From positions 1 to 30,624 of the forward strand of contig CAZUTK010000037.1 of NCBI GenBank assembly GCA_964623265.1: a stretch of DNA of 30,624 bases, given 5' to 3'. A model generated the notes under the pieces. It did no database searches. It had not been told where the DNA came from and worked only from the letters and a program-made list of their open reading frames with translations. The DNA comes from CAZUTK01 sp964623265 (lineage in GTDB: Bacteria > Electryoneota > B3-LCP). The position numbers and the translations under genes were made by a program. Shown piece by piece: positions 25,070 to 30,624 of the stretch (positions within the stretch are counted from its first letter, which is position 1; each line of letters opens with the position of its first letter).

Positions 25070-25219
25070 TAGGATTATTCTATTAGCCTTTTTGGTATAT
25101 GTAGTAGATATTTTTTTGCGCCTTACGGCTCGCGCATCACCTGCATCGCGAAGAGCAACGGAAAAGTGTCTAGTGGAAGCGCCGGTCAAGGGCATGCCAT
25201 AACTTGTTTTTCCACACCA

Positions 25220-25248
25220 AATATAATCAACCGTCGTTTAATTGTCAA
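25220..25248 (-). promoter_or_regulatory. Near-consensus sigma70 promoter for the TdeIII-type R-M operon
   Basis: On the minus strand, TTGACA (25248-25243) and TATATT (25225-25220) are separated by 17 nt. The predicted start near 25213 gives a leader of 18 nt to ATG 25195 or about 145 nt to the preferred ATG 25069. Confidence 0.75.
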
Positions 25249-25285
25249 GTATAAAGTTAAAAAGTCGGCGTTTGAACAGCCCCCC

Positions 25286-27082
25286 CTACTCCCACGTCGT
25301 GATCATCTCTTGGATCTTCTCGCGGTTCAGGATCTTGAATTCCACGCGGCGGTTCTGGATGCGCCCCTCCGTCGTGCCGTCGTCCGCCAGCGGATCCATT
25401 TCGCCCAGACCGGTGACCGTGAAGTTGGATCGGTCGAGAGCGGGGAATTTCGCCAGCAGGTAGTCGCGCACCGCGCGGGCGCGCTGATAGGACAGCTCCA
25501 GGTTGCGCTGATACGACCCCGTGCTGTCGGCATGGCCTTCGATCAGGATGACGAGGCTCGGGAACCGGGTCAGCAGTTCACCCACGACGTCCAGAGTGGA
25601 GTAGTCCTCCGGCTTGATGTCGGCTTTGCCCAGATCGAAGTGCATATTGGACAGCTTCAGCAAACCGGCTTCCAGCTTCGCGAAGGCTTCGTAGTCCGGG
25701 TATCCCAGCGGCGCCGCGGCGGGTTGTGAGGTGATACTGCGCCCCCAGGCATCCACGACGGCTTCGGCGGGCGTGTTGGGTTCTAAGTCTATTCCGTCCG
25801 GCACTCCGTCCCGATCTCCGTCCAGAGCCACGCCGAGGTTGTTGACGACGGCGCCGTAAGGCGACCCGGGCTCTTCGTCAATCCCATCGGGGACGCCGTC
25901 TCGATCCTGGTCGTAGGCAGCTCCGAAGGCGTCCACCCAGGCGCCGGCCGGAGTGCGCGGTTCGCGGTCTATGCCGTTGGGCACGCCGTCCCGGTCGTCG
26001 TCCAGAGCCACTCCGCGGGCGTCCACCACCGCTCCGCGCGGCGTCGTCGGCTCCTGATCGAGGTAATCGGGGACTCCGTCCAGGTCGGTATCCAGCAGCT
26101 GTCCGAGAGCGTTGCGCGGATACTCGAGCGGCAGGTTGTTCTCGGCGTCCAGCCAGTCGGGGATACCGTCGTGATCCAGGTCACCGGTATTCATCCCCGT
26201 GGTGATGGTAAGCCCCGCGAAGACCTGCCAGGGATCGCTGCGCCGCCAGGTTTCATCGGAGCGGCGATCCTGCGAAAGCCCGAAATTCCCACCGAAATCG
26301 AGGGAAATCCGCGGGTTGAAATAGTATCGCAGCGCGCCGGTCAACGCCATATAGTTTTCGCGCAGGTAGATGGGGGTTTTCTGCTCGATCAGGCTCTGGA
26401 ATTCCACCATCCACTGCAGACGGCCGGAGATAAAATAGTCGCTTCCCACGCCGAACATCAGGAGATCCTGGATGGCGCCGTACTGCGTGAGGTAGCCGAT
26501 CGTGCAGTGCAGATTCGGGAACCCGTAACGATCCTGCAGGCGGAGAGTCTGCAGCCAGCGCAGCTTGACGTCGGATTGGCGGCGGGTGTTCAGGAATGCG
26601 AAGCCGGTCACCTTCCGATCCGACGTTCCGAGGATGAAGCCCGCCGTCGCTCCCATCTGATACACGCCGTCGCGGCGCAGCGGGAAGCGGTACTTCACAC
26701 CGATTTCCTGACTGCCGATTCCCTGCCGCACGTCCACCAGGGTCAGATCCGGATCCATCCCGCGGAAGCGCGAGTAGTAGGCGCCGGAGTAGTAGCCTTC
26801 TAAATTGCGGGTCAGGCTGTAGGTGAGCGAGAGCATTCCCAGAGCGACGTTCTCGTTACCGGCGTTCCGGACGTCGTGGCGCAGGTAAAAGCCGTGCAGG
26901 GAGATGCCCAGAGTCCCCGTGGGGTTGGTGGGCAGGGTCAACAGATTGATCAAGCCCGATCCGCCGGCGGGCGTGGCGGACGGCTGCAAGGCGAGGGTGC
27001 GGCTTTGAGTGGATAAAATGTCCTGAGCATAGAGAGCATTCACGATCAGCATCAGGGCGACGAAGCCGTATCGCAGATACAT
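25286..27082 (-). CDS. OmpA-family outer membrane protein with thrombospondin type 3 repeats
   Basis: A 598-residue secreted protein. A signal peptide (residues 1-20, LRYGFVALMLIVNALYAQ, probable cleavage after A19 or Q20) is followed by an outer-membrane beta-barrel-like region (about 45-297). Five calcium-binding type 3 repeats of exactly 30 residues follow (301-450, each starting D-x-D-x-DG[VI]P). The C-terminal OmpA/MotB peptidoglycan-binding domain (about 478-587) has FDLGKADIKP, EGHADSTGSYQRNLELSYQR and NRRVEFKI. It probably tethers the outer membrane to peptidoglycan. A strong GGAGGATC Shine-Dalgarno precedes the ATG. It is the second gene of a likely operon with the small secreted protein upstream. 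Confidence 0.93.
   Translation of the reverse strand: MYLRYGFVALMLIVNALYAQDILSTQSRTLALQPSATPAGGSGLINLLTLPTNPTGTLGISLHGFYLRHDVRNAGNENVALGMLSLTYSLTRNLEGYYSGAYYSRFRGMDPDLTLVDVRQGIGSQEIGVKYRFPLRRDGVYQMGATAGFILGTSDRKVTGFAFLNTRRQSDVKLRWLQTLRLQDRYGFPNLHCTIGYLTQYGAIQDLLMFGVGSDYFISGRLQWMVEFQSLIEQKTPIYLRENYMALTGALRYYFNPRISLDFGGNFGLSQDRRSDETWRRSDPWQVFAGLTITTGMNTGDLDHDGIPDWLDAENNLPLEYPRNALGQLLDTDLDGVPDYLDQEPTTPRGAVVDARGVALDDDRDGVPNGIDREPRTPAGAWVDAFGAAYDQDRDGVPDGIDEEPGSPYGAVVNNLGVALDGDRDGVPDGIDLEPNTPAEAVVDAWGRSITSQPAAAPLGYPDYEAFAKLEAGLLKLSNMHFDLGKADIKPEDYSTLDVVGELLTRFPSLVILIEGHADSTGSYQRNLELSYQRARAVRDYLLAKFPALDRSNFTVTGLGEMDPLADDGTTEGRIQNRRVEFKILNREKIQEMITTWE
25733..26182 (-). repeat. Five 90-bp tandem repeats encoding calcium-binding motifs in the OmpA-family gene
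   Basis: Units begin at residues 301, 331, 361, 391 and 421 of the protein. Each carries D-x-D-x-DG[VI]P[DN] followed by a hydrophobic-Asp and an EP-TP-A-V-D-like linker in most copies. Units three to five are the most similar, consistent with recent duplication, while unit one is divergent. Confidence 0.9.
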
Positions 27083-27167
27083 CTTGATCCTCCGTTACAG
27101 CAAAGGATCCGTTCAGGTTGACGAGGATTCGGATCGGCGGGTATAAACCATCCAGAGTCGGCCGGAT

Positions 27168-27635
27168 TTAATGAGCTTTCTTCAGACTCGCCAGACGCGA
27201 AATGCCTTCGCGGGTGCCGTCGGGTGTTTGATAAAAATCGTAATCCCAGTGAACCTGAAAACCGTCTTGAACGCTCACCTGTTCCAGGTAATCGCCTCCC
27301 ACCCGCTCCAGATACCACCCTCCCGGCGCGGAAGGATCATCCGGAGCGGGACGGAAGAGAAACTGCACCTGCCGCTTGCGGGTCCAGACGTCGTCCTGAT
27401 CATCCAGGCGGGCGATATGATAGATGAGGATCAAGACGTCTTCGGCGGGCGTTTCCCGCGCATCGAAGAAACAGCCGGTCGCTTTGGGATCATAGTCCCG
27501 CAATTGTTCGCAAATTTCCAGCGCCAGAGCATCCGGCGAAGGCGGCACCTTTCGGCAGGAGATGGACATCCACGAAACGAAAACCAGAGCGCTGAAAAAG
27601 CTGACGCGTACGACAATCCGCGGTCTGAGAGTCAT
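27168..27635 (-). CDS. Small secreted protein or lipoprotein of unknown function
   Basis: I do not recognise the family. From MTLRPRIVV the protein is 155 residues, with a hydrophobic N-terminal segment VSFFSALVFVSWMSI followed by SC. This could be a lipoprotein signal, although serine at -3 makes a poor lipobox. The mature part is acidic and rich in aromatic residues (GGWYLERVGGDYLEQVSVQDG, FQVHWDYDFYQTPDGTREG). The ATG at 27635 has a GAGAGG Shine-Dalgarno and a 22 nt leader from the predicted promoter; ATG 27650 would leave only about 7 nt. The frame stays open further upstream but that crosses the promoter. It lies 85 nt before the OmpA-family gene, so a role in the envelope is likely but unproven. 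Confidence 0.75.
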   Translation of the reverse strand: MTLRPRIVVRVSFFSALVFVSWMSISCRKVPPSPDALALEICEQLRDYDPKATGCFFDARETPAEDVLILIYHIARLDDQDDVWTRKRQVQFLFRPAPDDPSAPGGWYLERVGGDYLEQVSVQDGFQVHWDYDFYQTPDGTREGISRLASLKKAH

Positions 27636-27663
27636 GGCACTGCCTCTCATGGAGTAGTCTATT

Positions 27664-27692
27664 AATATAAAAAATACTTCTTGATATTTCAA
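27664..27692 (-). promoter_or_regulatory. Promoter of the secreted protein-OmpA operon, with overlapping palindrome
   Basis: TTGAAA (27692-27687) and TATATT (27669-27664) on the minus strand have a 17 nt spacer; start predicted near 27657. The -35 box lies within an inverted repeat, CTTGATATTTCAAG at 27680-27693 (CTTGA/TCAAG arms), that could be an operator. Confidence 0.65.
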
Positions 27693-27822
27693 GTCGAAAA
27701 GGGATAAAAAGGCTTTCAAGTCGCAGACAAATTTATGGATCGGACTTCCGCGTCGCCGAAAACGAGAGAAGGGAAAAATCACCGTACCCATCGCATTAAG
27801 TATAAAATTTTCTTAATTTAAC

Positions 27823-27853
27823 TTGATATTTTTCGCAAAAAAATTATTATATT
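27823..27853 (+). promoter_or_regulatory. Possible promoter of the glutamate dehydrogenase gene
   Basis: TTGATA (27823-27828) is followed by TATATT (27848-27853) with a rather long 19 nt spacer in very AT-rich sequence. The 9-mer TTCTTAATT occurs at 27810-27818 and 27852-27860, 42 bp apart. The 320 nt divergent region 27636-27955 holds only this and the opposing promoter. Confidence 0.4.
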
Positions 27854-27955
27854 CTTAATTCGAGCAAATGTTCACAACTGCCGGCAGATCCCGCAGTTGC
27901 ATCTAAATCCGGTCCTGGTGCGAAACCCGGGAATTTATCAAACGACCGAATCAAT

Positions 27956-29269
27956 ATGGAAAAGAAAAAGTATCCTCCGAAACACATGGGATCTATGATG
28001 GGTCCCGTGCATTTGTCCGCCTTCGAAAATGCGTTGAAGCAGTTCGATGCGGCGGCGAAAGTGATGAAACTCAGCGACGATCAGATCGCGATGATCAAAG
28101 AGCCGCGCCGCGTAACGGAAGTGAAGCTGCCCGTGCGGATGGACGACGGGCGCATTGAAGTCTTCAAAGGCTTCCGCGTGCAGCACAACATCGCTCGCGG
28201 ACCCGCCAAAGGCGGCATCCGCTTCCACCCCGATGTCAACGTGGATGAAGTGAAGGCGCTGGCGTTTTGGATGACCTTCAAATGCGCCGTGGTGAACATC
28301 CCGATGGGCGGCGGCAAGGGTGGCGTGATCGTAGATCCCACCAAACTCTCGCGGGGCGAGCTGGAAAGACTGGCTCGACGCTATATGGCGGAATTGATTG
28401 ACGTCTTCGGACCGGATCGAGATGTGCCAGCTCCGGACGTCAACACCGGCCCGATGATCATGGGCTGGATGATGGACACGTACTCGATGCACTTTCGAGG
28501 CGATTTCATCCCCGCGGTGATCACGGGAAAACCGATCGAGATCGGGGGCAGTCTGGGGCGCGCCATCGCCACGGCACAGGGCATGGTCTTCACCGTGCGC
28601 GAAGCCGCCAAGAAGCTGAAAATCAACTTGAAGGGAGCCACGGTCGCCATCCAGGGTTACGGCAACGCCGGTTCCAACGCCGCTCTGCTCTTGAAGAAGG
28701 ACGGCTGCAAGATCGTCGCCATCAGCGATGTAGGCGGTGCGTTTTACAACCGCGAAAAGGGGATCAATCCGCAACAGGCATGCGACTATGTCGCCAAGAA
28801 AGGCACGCTGAAGGGTTTCGAAAAAGTTGCGGATGTCCAGGTCTATAAAGATCCACTTCAGATTCTGGAGGAGAAGGTGGACATCTTGATTCCGGCGGCG
28901 CTGGAGAATCAGATCACCGTCGAGAACGCGCCGCGCATCCGGCCGAAAATCATCGCGGAATGCGCCAATGGACCCTGCACCTTCGAAGCCGACGCCATAC
29001 TAACCAAGAACAAGGTCTTCATCATTCCGGATATCCTCTGCAACGCCGGCGGGGTCACGGTCAGCTACCTTGAATGGGTGCAAAACCGCATGGGCTATTA
29101 CTGGACGGCGGATCGAGTCGAAGAAGACCTCGAACGCATCATGGTGAAGGCGTTCGACGATGTCTACGAGACGTCCTTAAAGCACAAAGTGAACATGCGC
29201 ATCGCCGCTTTCATCGTGGCGATCGACCGCGTCACGAAAGCCAGCGAAATCCGCGGGCTTTACGCCTGA
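27956..29269 (+). CDS. Glutamate dehydrogenase (Glu/Leu/Phe/Val dehydrogenase family)
   Basis: A 437-residue cytoplasmic enzyme interconverting glutamate with 2-oxoglutarate and ammonia, linking nitrogen assimilation or glutamate catabolism to NAD(P). The catalytic lysine K121 lies in PMGGGKGGV, the substrate region is RGPAKGGIRFHP (81-92), and the catalytic aspartate is D161 in PAPDVNT. The Rossmann fingerprint GYGNAG is at 234-239, with D258 ending the second strand (IVAISD), which leans toward NAD use but does not prove it. Length fits the hexameric ~430-residue class. The ATG lacks a strong Shine-Dalgarno. It is monocistronic, bounded by a divergent promoter region and a strong terminator. 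Confidence 0.93.
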   Translation: MEKKKYPPKHMGSMMGPVHLSAFENALKQFDAAAKVMKLSDDQIAMIKEPRRVTEVKLPVRMDDGRIEVFKGFRVQHNIARGPAKGGIRFHPDVNVDEVKALAFWMTFKCAVVNIPMGGGKGGVIVDPTKLSRGELERLARRYMAELIDVFGPDRDVPAPDVNTGPMIMGWMMDTYSMHFRGDFIPAVITGKPIEIGGSLGRAIATAQGMVFTVREAAKKLKINLKGATVAIQGYGNAGSNAALLLKKDGCKIVAISDVGGAFYNREKGINPQQACDYVAKKGTLKGFEKVADVQVYKDPLQILEEKVDILIPAALENQITVENAPRIRPKIIAECANGPCTFEADAILTKNKVFIIPDILCNAGGVTVSYLEWVQNRMGYYWTADRVEEDLERIMVKAFDDVYETSLKHKVNMRIAAFIVAIDRVTKASEIRGLYA

Positions 29270-29290
29270 TCTGAAAAGAACTGACAACGA

Positions 29291-29330
29291 AAGAGGCTGT
29301 CCCGAAAGCCCGTGGGACAGCCTCTTTTTT
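29291..29330 (+). terminator. Rho-independent terminator after glutamate dehydrogenase
   Basis: A perfect 13 bp stem (AAGAGGCTGTCCC at 29291-29303 and GGGACAGCCTCTT at 29314-29326) with a 10 nt loop is followed by a T-run to 29330. It lies 14 nt before the stop end of the convergent MFS gene and may stop it too, though only three Ts follow the stem in that direction. Confidence 0.95.
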
Positions 29331-29344
29331 GTGTGCAGACGCTA

Positions 29345-30624
29345 TTACCCCGAATTCCGAGATGAAATTCCCGTGCTCCTGGTCTTATAGTAATACCCGA
29401 TCATCGCCAGTGTGGAGAACAATCCGATGGCGCCCAGGATCACCCAGACCCGCCAGGGATCATTGGCTTGCCAGAGCATGCGGGTGGCTTCATCTACAGT
29501 CGCGCCTTGACCGTTATTCATCATGGAGGCGAGTACTTCCATGACTTTTTCCTGCGGGATTTCCGACACGTTTTGCGAGCTCATCTGGAAATGCCCGATC
29601 AGGTAGTCCCGAGCGAAATTGACTTTGCTGCCCAAGTGTTCGTAGAGAAACCCGGACACCAGATTGCCGATCCCCCAACCGACGGCGAAAGGGATATTGG
29701 AATAACCCATATAGACCGCCTTTTTATCCGGTGGAGCGGTTAATCCGATGTATTCGGAGAACTTCGGGCTGCACATCATCTCGCCGATGGCGAAAACGAA
29801 AATCGAGAGCGCGACAACTAAGCCGATGCTGGTCGCTCCCGCCGTCACGAAGGCGATGACGGAGACGATCATCCCGCCGATCAGCGCCACCATCGGATGG
29901 AACTTGCCCGTCAGCCAGGCGATGGGGATCATCAAGGCGATGATGGCGAAGGAATCAATGTTGATCAGGATCTCCGGCTTGACATTGCCGCTCGCCAGCA
30001 CGGTGTTCCGGTTGATGGCGGCGAAGAACGGGGCGATATCCCGGGAGAAGACCCACTCGTCAATGAAGTTGGGCAGCAGATCCCACAATTGCATAAACAT
30101 AAACCAGAAACCGCTGAAGATCGCCAGAAAGATCAGGAAGTTTCGATCCCTCAGCGTCTTTAATGTTTCGATAAATGTCTCCGCAGGGGTGCGGATTTTC
30201 AGTTCGCCGACTCGCTCCGGTTCCTGGTAGAAGAAGATGGTGGGGATGAAATTGAACGCGGTGACTCCCGCCGCGCAGATGAAGACCAGCTTGAAGTTGG
30301 TTTCTCCGCGCAGGATCGCCGCCAGCACGGGAGCCAGAAAGCCGCCGACATTGACCATCCAGTAGAAGATTCCCCAGGCGATGGAGCTGTTTTCGCTGGT
30401 GGACGCCTTGGCGATAGTACCCTGCACCGGCGGTTTGAAGATAGCGGTCCCCAAGCCGATCAGGCATGCCGCTCCCAGAGCGCTCCAGAAGCCGCTCGCG
30501 AAAGCAAACGACAGATAGCCCAGGATGTTGATGGTGTAGGCGACGTATAGGCTCTTCTTGTAGCCATATTGATCGGTGAAGCCGCCGGAAATCATCGGCA
30601 CGAGGCATTGCACAACCGCCCAGA
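29345..30624 (-). CDS. MFS transporter, possibly POT/peptide-type (5' end cut by window edge)
   Basis: At least 426 residues of a polytopic inner-membrane transporter are visible; the frame continues past the right edge (WAVV precedes QCLVPM), so the first helix is missing. The loop 2-3 motif GGFTDQYGYKK matches MFS motif A (G-x3-D-x2-G-x-[RK]). The following FKPPVQGTIAKAS and IFYWMVNVGGFLAPVLA segments resemble the proton-dependent oligopeptide (POT/PTR) branch, but I cannot confirm that. A large soluble stretch near residues 325-375 (HFQMSSQNVSEIPQEKVMEV...) sits between the last helices. It is convergent with glutamate dehydrogenase. The window also holds an OPT transporter, so peptide uptake could be a theme, which is speculative. 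Confidence 0.85.
   Translation of the reverse strand, partial: WAVVQCLVPMISGGFTDQYGYKKSLYVAYTINILGYLSFAFASGFWSALGAACLIGLGTAIFKPPVQGTIAKASTSENSSIAWGIFYWMVNVGGFLAPVLAAILRGETNFKLVFICAAGVTAFNFIPTIFFYQEPERVGELKIRTPAETFIETLKTLRDRNFLIFLAIFSGFWFMFMQLWDLLPNFIDEWVFSRDIAPFFAAINRNTVLASGNVKPEILINIDSFAIIALMIPIAWLTGKFHPMVALIGGMIVSVIAFVTAGATSIGLVVALSIFVFAIGEMMCSPKFSEYIGLTAPPDKKAVYMGYSNIPFAVGWGIGNLVSGFLYEHLGSKVNFARDYLIGHFQMSSQNVSEIPQEKVMEVLASMMNNGQGATVDEATRMLWQANDPWRVWVILGAIGLFSTLAMIGYYYKTRSTGISSRNSG

Noticed and set aside
1..30624. CRISPR arrays, tRNA or rRNA genes
   Set aside because: No regularly spaced direct repeats and no cloverleaf or rRNA-like segments were recognised by eye on either strand.

Overview
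This 30.6 kb window comes from a Gram-negative (diderm) bacterium of moderately high GC, probably a metagenome-assembled contig because three short N-runs interrupt coding genes. Outer-membrane lipoprotein export genes (lolC/E, lolD), an OmpA-type outer-membrane protein with calcium-binding repeats, a cytochrome bd oxidase and a complex I subunit point to a respiring diderm. The style of gene content suggests the FCB superphylum or a neighbouring candidate phylum, but that is inference and no marker here fixes the taxonomy.

Layout. Positions 1-18.1 kb are almost entirely minus-strand housekeeping genes. In transcription order from the right they are ddl, lysS, a MjaI-type restriction-modification pair, dinB, a DUF72 gene, lolC/E, lolD, clpC (with a clear terminator), cydA-cydB, an M29 aminopeptidase, cinA, thpR and recA (cut by the window edge). 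The last four form a tight group with an ATGA-type overlap. From 18.5 to 22.3 kb the strand flips: an OPT-family transporter, a small four-helix-bundle (23S rRNA intervening-sequence type) gene, and a lone nuoN with a strong terminator.

From 22.3 to 25.3 kb lies an AT-rich accessory stretch on the minus strand: a nonsense-mutated small gene, then a TdeIII-type endonuclease and its methyltransferase, driven by a near-consensus promoter. From 25.3 to 27.7 kb a two-gene minus-strand operon encodes a small secreted protein and an OmpA protein with five exact 30-residue repeats. A glutamate dehydrogenase (plus strand, strong terminator) and a partial MFS transporter (minus strand) close the window.

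Most unusual items. (1) The four-helix-bundle gene sits inside a 443 bp unit bounded by 27 bp near-perfect inverted repeats built from a 7-nt periodic motif; it looks like a small mobile or intervening-sequence-like element outside an rRNA gene. (2) The MjaI-type DNA methyltransferase carries a C-terminal staphylococcal-nuclease-like domain whose DTPE catalytic segment is replaced, suggesting a DNA-binding rather than cleaving role. (3) Two unrelated restriction-modification systems, with methyltransferases of opposite motif order, lie within 12 kb. (4) A broken 69-codon gene carries a single in-frame TAG.
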